From: Sphingobacterium sp. ML3W
GTDB taxonomy: Bacteria; Bacteroidota; Bacteroidia; Sphingobacteriales; Sphingobacteriaceae
NCBI RefSeq assembly: GCF_029542085.1
Contig: NZ_CP107036.1
Span: 6,386,001-6,450,000 of the forward strand
Length of the DNA: 64,000 bases
Direction: 5' to 3'
Shown piece after piece: positions 1-9,259 of this stretch (the stretch's first letter is position 1; each line of letters starts with the position of its first letter). The position numbers were made by a program, and so were the translations under genes. The notes beneath the pieces were generated by a model, which ran no database searches, had not been told where the DNA came from, and saw nothing but the letters and a program-made list of their open reading frames with translations.

Positions 1-23
1 TTATAGTGATTTGCGTTTAAGTC

Positions 24-52
24 AAACGTTTGCGTAACTTACGAAAACGTTT
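24..52. promoter_or_regulatory. Pair of LacI-type operator-like palindromes
   Basis: Two identical 8-bp palindromes, AAACGTTT, lie at 24-31 and 45-52, exactly 21 bp apart (two helical turns). A CG-centred AT-rich palindrome is typical of LacI/GalR-family operators. The pair sits just beyond the 3' end of the leftward lacI-family gene, so it would be in the promoter of the next leftward gene, which lies outside the window. Assignment to this LacI protein is inference. Confidence 0.45.
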
Positions 53-65
53 AAATTGATGTACT

Positions 66-1097
66 TTATTCAGAGGACTTGCGTGTCAGGATAGAAGCTT
101 GTAATTCAATGTTTTGATACTGTGTTGCAATCGCGTTATCCGAACTGTCCAAAATTTTATGGAGAATAGCGAAAGCCTGAGACCCGATTTCACGCGAAGG
201 CTGTACAATGCTTGACAATGACGGCTGAAAAATATTTGTGTATTGAAAATTAGCGAAACCGATCAGGGCTAAACGATCCGGTACGGCTATTCCGATAGCC
301 TGTAAAGCCTCTAAGGTTAAATAGGTGAGTTGATCTGAGGCGGTAAAAATTGCTTCGGGTGGGGTGCTTGAATTAACGAGATGTGTGAGCTGATTTTTTA
401 ATTGATCCAACACATCCGTTCTTTCGCTATTGGTTTCTATCGATAGGAGGTAATCCGAATTATAAGCGATGTCAAAATCCCGCAGACATTGAATATAACC
501 ACGTCGGCGCTCGGTTGATGTTCCTGGCGACAGATTGGAAATAAACAGAATTTTCCTTTTGCCCCGATTGATCAACTGAGAAATACCTTGGTAAACCACT
601 TTAAAATTATCTATTCCAATTTTATACGTATTTATATTATAATTGGTCCGGTCAATAAGGACAATAGGGGTACCCTCATCTTTTAACCGCTGGAGATATT
701 TTAACGAAATATTATTCCCTGTAGCTGCAATGACGACAGCGTCTGCACCCTTTTTAGATAACATTTCTAAATGTTTCAATTCAAGCTGCGGGTCGTCCGC
801 GCTCTGCATAATGACCAGGTTATAATTCGTTTCGGACATCTCTCTTTCAATACCTTCGAGAATCTGCGAGAAAAATGGATTGCCGATCGAAGGAACAATC
901 ATACCGATAATATTTGTTCGCCCCTTACGCAATAGTTTAGCATATTGATTGGATTGATAACCATTCTCATTAGCAAATTGTTGAATTTCAGCTTTAGTTA
1001 CCGGGCTGATTTCGTGACTATTCGAGAGCGCTTTGGATATAGTGCCTATGGAGTAGCCCATGGCCTTGGCAATATCTTTTATCGTTATTCTTTTCAT
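66..1097 (-). CDS. LacI family transcriptional regulator
   Basis: A 343-residue DNA-binding regulator of the LacI/GalR family, of the usual length. Residues 4-25 form the N-terminal helix-turn-helix (TIKDIAKAMGYSIGTISKAL), followed by a hinge helix and a periplasmic-binding-protein-like sensor domain from about residue 60 to the end (IIGMIVPSIGNPFF...). Family members usually bind a sugar or sugar phosphate in the cytoplasm and release or gain DNA affinity. It lies downstream of a SusC/SusD module but is separated from it by a terminator, so it is probably its own transcription unit. Operator-like palindromes directly past its 3' end suggest that it controls the neighbouring leftward gene. 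The ligand cannot be read from the sequence. Confidence 0.93.
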   Translation of the reverse strand: MKRITIKDIAKAMGYSIGTISKALSNSHEISPVTKAEIQQFANENGYQSNQYAKLLRKGRTNIIGMIVPSIGNPFFSQILEGIEREMSETNYNLVIMQSADDPQLELKHLEMLSKKGADAVVIAATGNNISLKYLQRLKDEGTPIVLIDRTNYNINTYKIGIDNFKVVYQGISQLINRGKRKILFISNLSPGTSTERRRGYIQCLRDFDIAYNSDYLLSIETNSERTDVLDQLKNQLTHLVNSSTPPEAIFTASDQLTYLTLEALQAIGIAVPDRLALIGFANFQYTNIFQPSLSSIVQPSREIGSQAFAILHKILDSSDNAIATQYQNIELQASILTRKSSE

Positions 1098-1186
1098 GTG
1101 TTGGAATTGCTTTTATCCCTTTCATTTACTATCGCTTGTCTATCGTTAGTTTTTGGCGGTGCTATTTTCGGGGGTCAATAAAAGAA

Positions 1187-1214
1187 GACTATCAGGCCAT
1201 CCGGCCTGATAGTC
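1187..1214 (-). terminator. Rho-independent terminator of the SusC/SusD module
   Basis: A perfect 12-bp inverted repeat (1187-1198 and 1203-1214) with a 4-nt loop. On the minus strand it is followed by a T-rich tract (TCTTCTTTTATT). It lies about 65 bp past the stop of the small lipoprotein gene and separates the uptake operon from lacI. Confidence 0.8.
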
Positions 1215-1278
1215 AAACTAAACACGCTAAATTAAAGCGATGGTCACCTCTACCATTTTTTTGACCGACTGTCGGCTA

Positions 1279-1632
1279 TTAGTTCGTGACATTGACAATA
1301 TACCAGACATTCAATTCGCCGGACTGTATGGTAACGGTATCTCTGCCAACGCTGAGGCCGGTAATAAGCCCTGTCGTACTATAGCTGGCAATTTCTGGAT
1401 GTTTGTTGCTGTACGTGGCCGTGGTTACGGTACGGTTTCCAGGATTGACTGCCAGATTGATCTGCAGCGGTGTTCCGATTTTAACGGGAATCTGCATAAA
1501 TCCTCCCGAAAGTATAGCTTCCCTTACGGTTAAATTGTCTTTGATGGGACCGAGGTCTTTTTTGCAGGAATGTAAACCCAGGCTTCCGCACAGGCAGCTT
1601 AGCAATAGGTATATATTTGATCTAATTTTCAT
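1279..1632 (-). CDS. Small lipoprotein with bacterial Ig-like (Big_2-type) domain
   Basis: A 117-residue protein with a lipoprotein signal peptide ending in the lipobox LHSC (Cys 23), so it is probably anchored in the outer membrane. The rest resembles one short bacterial Ig-like group 2 domain (NPGNRTVTTATYSNKHPEIA, then TGLITGLSVGRDTVTI). It is the last gene of the minus-strand run sigma-FecR-SusC-SusD, 24 bp after susD. Genes in this position often encode surface glycan-binding lipoproteins, but this one is much smaller than usual surface glycan-binding proteins. A binding role is inference; no catalytic motif is visible. Confidence 0.75.
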   Translation of the reverse strand: MKIRSNIYLLLSCLCGSLGLHSCKKDLGPIKDNLTVREAILSGGFMQIPVKIGTPLQINLAVNPGNRTVTTATYSNKHPEIASYSTTGLITGLSVGRDTVTIQSGELNVWYIVNVTN

Positions 1633-1656
1633 GATATTATTTCTTTTTTATCCTCA

Positions 1657-3612
1657 TTATTTTGCGCCCAACCATCCCGGATTCTGAACCAGCTGATTGC
1701 CCTCCAGGGTCAGGTCGTATAAAGGCAAGGGCCAATAGTAGCGGTAATCTGCCCACAGCGCGGTGCCATTGCTGATGTTCGGGCTCCTTGGATAGGCGAT
1801 GATAAATCCATTGTTATCCAAAAAGATATCTTTATTGACTTCTTCTTTGAGGGCAATAATCGGTTTGGCGGTATGTGTACCATCGTATAGTTTTCCTTTT
1901 TCGGCTGTAAATTTCATTCCACGTAAGGGAACGGTCATCAGATTGCCGGCTTTCCAGCGCATCAGGTCTTCGTAACGGCGGTCTTCCAAGACCATTTCTA
2001 CACGACGTTCACGCCTGATTTCACGGATGATAGGGCTAACGGCATAATCAAGTTTGGACGCGTAGATCTCATCAAGCCTGGGGTCTGCCGGCGGGTTGCC
2101 AAGCTCTAATTTGCTGCCAGGATATTTTGCAAAGTCAAATCCTGCGCGCTGGCGCAACAGGTTGACCGTCCGGTCCAGATCATTCTGAGTCAGCGTACCT
2201 AAGATTGCTTTGGCTTCCGCCAACATCAGTAGCACTTCGCCATAGCGAAATTCGATAGCTGTTTGCTGGCCGTTTGTTGTCGCTTCATTTTCGGTCCGGT
2301 CGCCCATCCAGTGTTTAATGGGAAGGTAGCCCGTTACTGTAGTGCCGCCGCCTACATTATAGGATAGTCGAGGATAGGTAATCCCATTTTTTTCGAGGCT
2401 GGTGGTCCCATCCGTTCTGTTAAACAGGGAGCGGTTTTCACCTGGATAATTAATGGTCTGCTTCAGGCGCGGATCGCGGTTTTCAAATTCGGACCATAGC
2501 CCGTCATATCCTTTGAATAGGGGACTGGCAGTGTAGTTGCCGGCCGAGCCCGAAGAATAAATCGGTTTGCCGTCGATACATAGATACTCGTCTACGAGAC
2601 CTCGTGTGGCCCCGCCTGCTGGCCGTGCACCCGAAAGACTGTTGTTCTGGTCCCAATAACGTTGGGTCGCATGGCCTACCACAGTACCATCGTATACCCG
2701 GGCCAGGATGGCTTCTTTGTTACCGTCCGAAGTCGGGTCTTTCTTGAAAGTAAACATTTTCCAATAGGGGCTGTCACCTGTGGCATAGAGCTGATAACGT
2801 CCGGTGGCGATGATTTTTTCGCAGGCATCCACAGACGCTTCCAAGAAAGATTTTGCTGTACTTTGTAAAGACAATTCGTTATGATAGGTGCGGAAGGAAC
2901 CTTCGAACAGACCTATCCGCGCTTTTAAAAACAAGGCCATGTCCTGATTGATGCGCCCATCTGGACGACCGGTAATGCCTTCCAGTCCAGCTATGGCCAT
3001 ATCGATGGTCTTCATTAATGAATCGGCAACTACAGTGCGCTTATCTCTCGGTTTGTATAATTCCTTGCTGTCAATGTTGAGGTCACTTGAAAACCAGGGC
3101 ACATCCCCAAACAGCATAAGCTTGCGGTAGTAATCCATGGATTTGAAGAAATAGGCTTCCCCAAGATATTTGTTCAGTCGGGTAATGTCGTTATTGACCG
3201 CTGGCAATGCTTTGCGGTAGTTTTGGATAAAATAATTGACCGAACGCAGGTTTTCCCATGTCCAATCGACCGAGGTGCCTGAATTTGGCGGAATAAAGGT
3301 GTTGTCTAGTATACGGTCGATATTGCCATAGCGGACCATATTGTCGGTCATAAAATCGCTAGCCAGTAAATGGCTGCCACCGACTACATTGGGGTTTACC
3401 TTAGCATCTGCCCAGACCGTACCATGCCCTAGGATATATCGGCCATATAGGTTATTCAGGTATAAAGTTAATTCCGTTTCAGTAAATAATGAGTTGTCCT
3501 TCGACAGATCAGTTTCGGGACTTAGTTGTAAAAATTTATCGTTACAGGACTGGGTCAACAACAGGGATGATGCGGCAGCCATGACGATGAATCTGAATAT
3601 GTTCTTTTTCAT
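1657..3612 (-). CDS. SusD/RagB family outer-membrane nutrient-binding lipoprotein
   Basis: A 651-residue SusD-family lipoprotein that caps the SusC channel on the cell surface and helps to capture the substrate. The signal peptide ends in LTQSC, with the lipidated Cys at about residue 23. The N-terminal TPR-like part has the usual SusD features (TELTLYLNNLYGRY, YFKSMDYYRKLMLFGDVPWF), and the C-terminal half holds the RagB/SusD region with the typical EIRRERRVEMVLEDRRYEDL stretch. The protein ends in LVQNPGW as SusD proteins commonly do. It starts 10 bp after susC. The substrate is not evident; sigma/anti-sigma control suggests induction by the substrate. Confidence 0.96.
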   Translation of the reverse strand: MKKNIFRFIVMAAASSLLLTQSCNDKFLQLSPETDLSKDNSLFTETELTLYLNNLYGRYILGHGTVWADAKVNPNVVGGSHLLASDFMTDNMVRYGNIDRILDNTFIPPNSGTSVDWTWENLRSVNYFIQNYRKALPAVNNDITRLNKYLGEAYFFKSMDYYRKLMLFGDVPWFSSDLNIDSKELYKPRDKRTVVADSLMKTIDMAIAGLEGITGRPDGRINQDMALFLKARIGLFEGSFRTYHNELSLQSTAKSFLEASVDACEKIIATGRYQLYATGDSPYWKMFTFKKDPTSDGNKEAILARVYDGTVVGHATQRYWDQNNSLSGARPAGGATRGLVDEYLCIDGKPIYSSGSAGNYTASPLFKGYDGLWSEFENRDPRLKQTINYPGENRSLFNRTDGTTSLEKNGITYPRLSYNVGGGTTVTGYLPIKHWMGDRTENEATTNGQQTAIEFRYGEVLLMLAEAKAILGTLTQNDLDRTVNLLRQRAGFDFAKYPGSKLELGNPPADPRLDEIYASKLDYAVSPIIREIRRERRVEMVLEDRRYEDLMRWKAGNLMTVPLRGMKFTAEKGKLYDGTHTAKPIIALKEEVNKDIFLDNNGFIIAYPRSPNISNGTALWADYRYYWPLPLYDLTLEGNQLVQNPGWLGAK

Positions 3613-3622
3613 AATAGTTTAG

Positions 3623-6600
3623 TTAGAAGACAATTTGAGCACCAAAAGCAATAGACCGCTTTTGTGGATAATCGGCAGAGATCTGGTCGACGTCAAAAAT
3701 TGTAGGTATTTTTGTGACTTCAAAGATATTGTAACCGGCAAGTGTGAAGCGTAATCGCTCGACGCCAAATCGTTTGGTCAGCTGATTGGGCAAGGTATAA
3801 CCCAATACGGCCTGCTTAAGTCTGAGGTAGGCACCATTGATCAGGTACCGGTCCTGCACGTTTACCGAAGAGCCATACATCGGAAACTCAGCATCTGTAC
3901 GCTCAGGCGTCCAGGACCGTTCATACATCCATTTTGACCCGGCGCCACCGCCCCAGTAAGATGATAGGCCTGCCCAGATATCACGCTTGAGTACACCCTG
4001 GAACAAGAAATCAAGATCAAAATTTTTGTACTGGACATTTCCGGTGATCCCGAAACGATAACGTGGCGTGGAATTTCCGATGACGACACGGTCACCCGGG
4101 TTGGCCAGGGTATTCAGTCCGGCATCTATTTTACCGTCAGGAATCCCTTCGGGGCCACCAAGATCCTGATACCAGATATAACCCGGAAAAACGTTGCCCT
4201 GATTAGCACCATTGTAGATCCAGTTGCCATTTGATTCGTTTCGTCCGGCAAAATCACTTTCCTGCAGTATGCCGCCGGTACGGTATCCCCATATTTCACC
4301 GATCGTCTTACCGTCATACATCACCTCCCGGCCCGAAGAATTGGCAATCATCATGCTGGTATTTGCAGCATAATGCTGTACTTTGGTCAGATAGTCAGAG
4401 AGGTTAAGGCCTACACGATAGCGGAGGTCACTGTCAATCGTCTGCTTCCAAAGGAAAGAAAGCTCGAAGCCTTTTGTTTCGAGTATCCCTGAATTTTCCA
4501 GAGGTGCTGCCGTCCCCAATGTCGTCGGAAATGAGGCGCTGCCATCGGTCAGGATATCAGTGGTCTTTCTGTTGTAGTATTCAAAAGTTACGTCAAGTCT
4601 GTTTTTGAGAAATGTACCATCTAAACCGATATTCCAGGTTCTGGCTTTCTCGAAGGTCAGGTAGGGCGATACAAGTCCCGGCGGATTGATATAGACGATC
4701 TGTTGCCCATTGATCAGGTAAGGAGCCTTTCCCGTACCCATTGTTGCCTGATACGGATAGATGGATGAGGGCTGATTGCCCAGTTTTCCCCAGCTTCCGC
4801 GCAGTTTAAGTTCGTTGAGCCAACTTTTTGTGCTTTCCATAAAATTCTCCTGCGATATCCGCCATCCGGCGGAGAAAGAAGGAAATGTTACAAATCGGTC
4901 TTCTTCAGTAAACTTCGCACTGCCGTCATAGCGCAGATTGCTCTCAAAGAAATACTTTTCGGCATAGTTGTAGTTCACCCGTCCAAATACTGCACGGCCG
5001 GCAAGCGTATATGCATTTCGGGATACGGTATGTAAAGATGGATCCTCTGCAGCATCAGGGTTCTGTATATCTGGAGAGATCAATTTTCGGAATGTATTGG
5101 TGATCTGATTAAATTTTGTCTGATCCTGATTGTAACCAACTACAGTGGAGAAATTATGTTTCCCGGCCCAGGTCTTCTTATAATCAGCATAGATATTAAT
5201 TAAATATTTGTTGGTATTGTTGTTGTCAAAATAGGCGCGATTTTCCGCGGCTTCGGCCTGCTGGGAGGTATACTGCCAGGAGTCCACGACTTGGTTGAAC
5301 TTGGGACTGTACCTGCTCAGGCTGTAAGACTGCGGCTGATAGCTGAGGTCTGCCTTTAATTTCAGGGCATTTGGAATTAAGGTAAATTCGGGCGAGATCA
5401 ATAATGATACCCTTCTGTCCGTGGACTGATTGTTGGCACCATAACTCAGCCAGGCCAGGATATTATCGGTATAGGTATTAGGTAAAGGATCATTTGGCCC
5501 GGTTTGGATGGGCATATTGATATTTTTGTTTGTCTCACCCATCATGGCAGACCATATACTTCCTTTACCACCAACGATATACGGGCTATTGAAATTTGTC
5601 TGGTCAAAACCGATCTTTCCAAAAACACTGAACCAGCTATTCACTTTGGCATTGATATTCATCAGGGCATTGTAGCGTTTCAATTTGTCGGTGTTGATTT
5701 TGTACATCCCCGATTGATTCTGTAAGCCTCCGGAAATATAGTAGTTAATGGATTCGGCACCGCCGCTGAGGTTAAGCGTATGTTTTTGCATTGGAGTCCA
5801 TTTTTTGACCGCTTCCTCAAATGGATTAACATTGGCTACCCAAATGATGCTGTTTCCCTCCTGATACCACGCATTTTCAGGCGTGGGATTATCCATATAC
5901 TTTTGTATCATCTCCAGTTTTTTTTCATCTGCGGTACCGGGTTTACCATTTGTCCATAATGTTCTGTCCATGCCGGATTTCTGGATCTCATAGGCATTGA
6001 GGATATCAGGTAGCCCGGAGGGTGTATCAAAGTTGGAATCGAAGTTGTAGGCTATCTTGCCTTTTTGATTGAACTCCCCCCGTTTGGTGCGGACCAAGAT
6101 GACCCCATAGGCGGCTTTGGTACCATAGATCGCAGCCGCAGAGGCGTCTTTGACAAAAGACATGTCCATGATATCATTCGGGTTGAGCTGATTGAGGGCA
6201 CCTGTGGTGCTCTCAATCCCATCGATGATCACCAAAGGGTCGCCATTGACGGATTCAAAGACCTGCGTATTCGCGTTATAATTCATAGAGGTACCGCCTC
6301 TCAGGTTAAACCCCGGTGTGCTGTTCGGCGAACCATTCCCAAAGGTAATGTTCAAGTTGGGGACGAGGCCCTGTAAAGCCTGCCCGATATTGGCGACCGG
6401 ACGATTCTCAAAAGCTTCTTTGCCTACATGTGAAATGGCCCCCGTTAAGTTGACTTTCTTTTGTGTACCGAAGCCGACAACAACAACTTCCTCCAGTGCG
6501 CTGTCGTTTTCTTCTAATGATATGTTCAAATCGCCGGCTGTCGTATTGTTGAAGGATACTTGCTGTGGCTTAAACGAAAGATGGGATATGGTCAAGGTTC

Positions 6601-7153
6601 CTGCTGGTTGTGCGGAGATTAAAGAAAAGTTTCCTTTGCTGTCAGAGGATGTTCTGCTTGTACTGCCATTTAAACTGATCGTGGCATTTTCAATAGGCGC
6701 TCCGTCTTTTTTGGACGTCAATCTGCCTTTAATGCTGTATTGTTGTTGCTGTTGCACCTGAACAGTTTTTTTTGGTGCATTGGGCAGCACGACAACATGT
6801 TTCTTGTGGATCTCAAACTGAAGCGGCAGCTCATCCGATAGTTCTTTAAGCACCGTTTCCAGCCGTTGATTGCTGGCATCGATGCTGACTGTCTTTAGTC
6901 CATTAAAGAGGCTTTCATCATAAAAGAAATGATAGCCGGTCTGTTTCTTGATTTCCTGAAAGATGGTTTTCAGGTCGCCTTTGTTGACATGCATGGTGAC
7001 TTGCTGGGCTTCGGATTTACCGTATACGCCATAGGTAAAAAGTAATCCCAGAAACAGGGTTGCTTTGACTTTTTTTGAAATGAGGGGTGCAAAGCTAGGT
7101 TCGGTCATTCGACTCCCGAACAGGTAATCTTTACATTTGATAAAGTAATTCAT
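3623..7153 (-). CDS. SusC/RagA family TonB-dependent receptor with STN domain
   Basis: A 1176-residue outer-membrane TonB-dependent transporter of the SusC/RagA family. After the N-terminal signal segment come a secretin/TonB short N-terminal (STN) domain at about 50-125, a carboxypeptidase-regulatory-like beta-sandwich at about 143-225, the plug starting near ALEEVVVVGFGTQKKVNLTG, and the 22-strand barrel. The STN domain is the signalling module of transducing receptors, which matches the FecR anti-sigma and ECF sigma genes immediately upstream: substrate binding would be relayed through STN to FecR and release the sigma factor. The leader contains a minimal ORF and hairpins (see separate entry). 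A run of Gln residues (about 133-138) separates the STN and beta-sandwich domains. Confidence 0.97.
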   Translation of the reverse strand: MNYFIKCKDYLFGSRMTEPSFAPLISKKVKATLFLGLLFTYGVYGKSEAQQVTMHVNKGDLKTIFQEIKKQTGYHFFYDESLFNGLKTVSIDASNQRLETVLKELSDELPLQFEIHKKHVVVLPNAPKKTVQVQQQQQYSIKGRLTSKKDGAPIENATISLNGSTSRTSSDSKGNFSLISAQPAGTLTISHLSFKPQQVSFNNTTAGDLNISLEENDSALEEVVVVGFGTQKKVNLTGAISHVGKEAFENRPVANIGQALQGLVPNLNITFGNGSPNSTPGFNLRGGTSMNYNANTQVFESVNGDPLVIIDGIESTTGALNQLNPNDIMDMSFVKDASAAAIYGTKAAYGVILVRTKRGEFNQKGKIAYNFDSNFDTPSGLPDILNAYEIQKSGMDRTLWTNGKPGTADEKKLEMIQKYMDNPTPENAWYQEGNSIIWVANVNPFEEAVKKWTPMQKHTLNLSGGAESINYYISGGLQNQSGMYKINTDKLKRYNALMNINAKVNSWFSVFGKIGFDQTNFNSPYIVGGKGSIWSAMMGETNKNINMPIQTGPNDPLPNTYTDNILAWLSYGANNQSTDRRVSLLISPEFTLIPNALKLKADLSYQPQSYSLSRYSPKFNQVVDSWQYTSQQAEAAENRAYFDNNNTNKYLINIYADYKKTWAGKHNFSTVVGYNQDQTKFNQITNTFRKLISPDIQNPDAAEDPSLHTVSRNAYTLAGRAVFGRVNYNYAEKYFFESNLRYDGSAKFTEEDRFVTFPSFSAGWRISQENFMESTKSWLNELKLRGSWGKLGNQPSSIYPYQATMGTGKAPYLINGQQIVYINPPGLVSPYLTFEKARTWNIGLDGTFLKNRLDVTFEYYNRKTTDILTDGSASFPTTLGTAAPLENSGILETKGFELSFLWKQTIDSDLRYRVGLNLSDYLTKVQHYAANTSMMIANSSGREVMYDGKTIGEIWGYRTGGILQESDFAGRNESNGNWIYNGANQGNVFPGYIWYQDLGGPEGIPDGKIDAGLNTLANPGDRVVIGNSTPRYRFGITGNVQYKNFDLDFLFQGVLKRDIWAGLSSYWGGGAGSKWMYERSWTPERTDAEFPMYGSSVNVQDRYLINGAYLRLKQAVLGYTLPNQLTKRFGVERLRFTLAGYNIFEVTKIPTIFDVDQISADYPQKRSIAFGAQIVF

Positions 7154-7256
7154 ATATTCAGCAATAGGGTTGGTTTTTTTTGGTTTTCATTTAGGTGCTC
7201 AGGCACCTTTGACTAGCCCGAATAACACGGTGGGGCTAAGTTTCATTAGGTAAATT

Positions 7257-7281
7257 TTAAATCATAAATAGGTCCTCCTTT
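7257..7281 (-). other. Canonical Shine-Dalgarno plus two-codon ORF in the susC leader
   Basis: On the minus strand between fecR and susC, a full AAAGGAGG (7274-7281) stands 8 nt before ATG ATT TAA (7265-7257), a Met-Ile-stop minimal ORF. The real susC start is about 105 nt further on and has no comparable ribosome-binding site. Short inverted repeats (AGGTGC/GCACCT at 7193-7208 and TAGCCC/GGGCTA near 7213-7237) lie between them. A regulatory role is inference. Confidence 0.35.
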
Positions 7282-7295
7282 AATAATTGCTTGTC

Positions 7296-8501
7296 TTACT
7301 TGTTTTTGTTCTTGACGGTGACGGTTTTCTTGTCGATGGTGAATTCAACACCGGCGCCACGTTTTATCAATTCCAAGGCCTCGGCCAGGCTCACGCTTCG
7401 GCTGATGCTGCCCCCAAAGGTTTTCTTGGTGATGGGCCCCTGATAGATGACTTGGATATCATACCATCTCGCCAGCTGTTCCATAATATCCTGGATCTGG
7501 TCATGCTCGAAGTAAAAGTAGCCCCGCTGCCAGGCAATTTCCTTTTCAATATTCGCCTGGGAAATACGCATGTCGCTGCCATCGAATTCAACTTTTTGCC
7601 CAGGTATAATTTGTTTTGTGGTCTTGTTTTTATTGGTTAGCTGGATACTTCCATTGATCAGGGTGACATTGGATGATGCATTGTTGTATGCCCTTAGGTT
7701 GAAAGCTGTCCCCAACACTTTTATATCACCATGGGCAGTGCTGACTAGGAATGGCCGGTTTTTTTCGTAGGCCACTTCAAAATAAGCTTCCCCGCGTAGC
7801 TCTACTTTGCGGATTGATTTGCCGAAGGCTAGCGGATAGCTCAGTTCTGAAGCTGAATTGACCCAGACTTTGGTGCCGTCTGGCAGCACCATGCGATAGA
7901 ATCCCGATGCAGGTACGGTCAGGGTATTTTTTAAGGTAGCAAGTTCCGCTTGCCCATTGTTTGGTTTATAGTGTAGCTGTCCATCCGTAATTTGGAGCTG
8001 TTCACCATGCTGTTCGTTCAGTGTAGCCTGTTCCTGCGATAGCTCCACAGTTTTACCATTAGAAAGTGTGAGTGTCGCTTTCTGTCCACCCGGTAAAACG
8101 TCATTCTTATAATTATACACCTGATCGGCGACAATCTGCTTATCCTGCTGTGTTTTATTCAGGAACAGTGCGGCACCAATAATAAGGAGCAGGCTGGCGG
8201 CCAAGCCCACATAGATTTTTAGGTTTCGGATGCTGCGAATGCCGACTGATCGAATAGCGGATTTGGCCGATTCATGGGTTAAGATTTTAGTTCTTGCCTG
8301 ATCCAGGTCTAGGCTATTCCAAAACTGGGCATCGCTGGATTTGACACCCTGGCTGATATAGCTGTCCCATTGATCGCGCAGGGTAGGATCATCTTCAAAG
8401 ATCTTTTGGAGGGATTGTACATCAGTCTGACTTAATGTCCCACTAAAATGCTTTACTAAGTAATCTACTAGTATAAATTGGTGATCCTTCATGTTCTTCA
8501 A
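7296..8501 (-). CDS. FecR family anti-sigma factor with DUF4974 domain
   Basis: A 401-residue inner-membrane anti-sigma regulator. The cytoplasmic N-terminal part (about 1-90) should hold the ECF sigma factor. One membrane segment is at about 95-114 (VGLAASLLLIIGAALFL). The periplasmic part has the FecR domain (about 185-285; GFYRMVLPDGTKVWVNSASE and GDIKVLGTAFNLRAY) and a C-terminal DUF4974 domain that resembles an STN fold. It lies between the sigma factor gene and susC on the same strand, the standard order of Bacteroidota sigma/anti-sigma uptake loci. The second Met (residue 4) is an alternative start. Confidence 0.95.
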   Translation of the reverse strand: MKNMKDHQFILVDYLVKHFSGTLSQTDVQSLQKIFEDDPTLRDQWDSYISQGVKSSDAQFWNSLDLDQARTKILTHESAKSAIRSVGIRSIRNLKIYVGLAASLLLIIGAALFLNKTQQDKQIVADQVYNYKNDVLPGGQKATLTLSNGKTVELSQEQATLNEQHGEQLQITDGQLHYKPNNGQAELATLKNTLTVPASGFYRMVLPDGTKVWVNSASELSYPLAFGKSIRKVELRGEAYFEVAYEKNRPFLVSTAHGDIKVLGTAFNLRAYNNASSNVTLINGSIQLTNKNKTTKQIIPGQKVEFDGSDMRISQANIEKEIAWQRGYFYFEHDQIQDIMEQLARWYDIQVIYQGPITKKTFGGSISRSVSLAEALELIKRGAGVEFTIDKKTVTVKNKNK

Positions 8502-8576
8502 TCGGTTGTTTGATTAAAAGAGCCACAAGGGATGCAAAAGGATGGAAGGAAAAATGGAAAAAAGTGTAAAATGTTG

Positions 8577-9125
8577 TTAGTCAGGGAGTAAAAATAGCAG
8601 GAGTGCTAGCATCCGGCTATCCAGGCGCGCGCGCAGAAGCTGTATCGCTCTTTTTTTCTGACTTTTGACCGTGTTAATGGAAATGGTCAGGTTATTGGCA
8701 ATTTCATCGTTGGAGAGCTTTTCAAAAATTGCCATGTGCAGCACCTGCTTGCAGCCCTGAGGCAATTGATTGATCGCTTCCATCAGCTGGTTGATGACTT
8801 CGGCCTGCATCATGGCATCCATGATCGTCTGTTCTTCGATCATGTCCTTATCGAGCTGATCAAAGTACTTGCTTTTTATTTTTTCACTTCGGATCTGTTT
8901 GAGGCAGTTGTTGCGGACGGCAATAAAAAGATAGCCCTTGCGTGCAGCTTCATCTTCGGGCAAGGCATTCCGCCCCTCACAGAGTCCGGCGAAAAAGCTC
9001 TGGACAATATCTTCAGCCAACGCTTCGTCATTCAGCAGATTGTTTGCAAATAGACAGAGCTGTTTGTAATACTGCTGAAAAAGCGATTCGATATCATAAG
9101 GTAGAGATGTCTGCAAATTTTCCAA
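8577..9125 (-). CDS. ECF-type RNA polymerase sigma-70 factor
   Basis: A 182-residue sigma factor of the extracytoplasmic-function class. Region 2 spans roughly residues 10-85 (FQQYYKQLCLFANNLLNDEA, DIVQSFF, YLFIAVRNNCLKQIR) and region 4 roughly 115-170 (INQLPQGCKQVLHMAIFEKL, then a helix-turn-helix around NDEIANNLTISINTVKSQKK). It is the first gene of the minus-strand module and is followed 75 bp later by its likely FecR anti-sigma partner. By analogy with FecI systems it should drive susC/susD when the STN receptor is loaded. Confidence 0.95.
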   Translation of the reverse strand: MENLQTSLPYDIESLFQQYYKQLCLFANNLLNDEALAEDIVQSFFAGLCEGRNALPEDEAARKGYLFIAVRNNCLKQIRSEKIKSKYFDQLDKDMIEEQTIMDAMMQAEVINQLMEAINQLPQGCKQVLHMAIFEKLSNDEIANNLTISINTVKSQKKRAIQLLRARLDSRMLALLLFLLPD

Positions 9126-9259
9126 GTGATTTAAGATGTATTAAGCAATTGACATAACAGGAGCTCTTGGAGCATGGCATAAATATAGGAAAATATGCTA
9201 AGTTTTTGAATTGATAGAAAATTAGACTTAGATAGTCGTGTTGGGATCAACCGGAGGCA

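Noticed and set aside
7193..7208. Hairpin AGGTGC/GCACCT as a terminator between fecR and susC
   Set aside because: The stem is only 6 bp and no T-run follows on the minus strand, so I do not call it a terminator.
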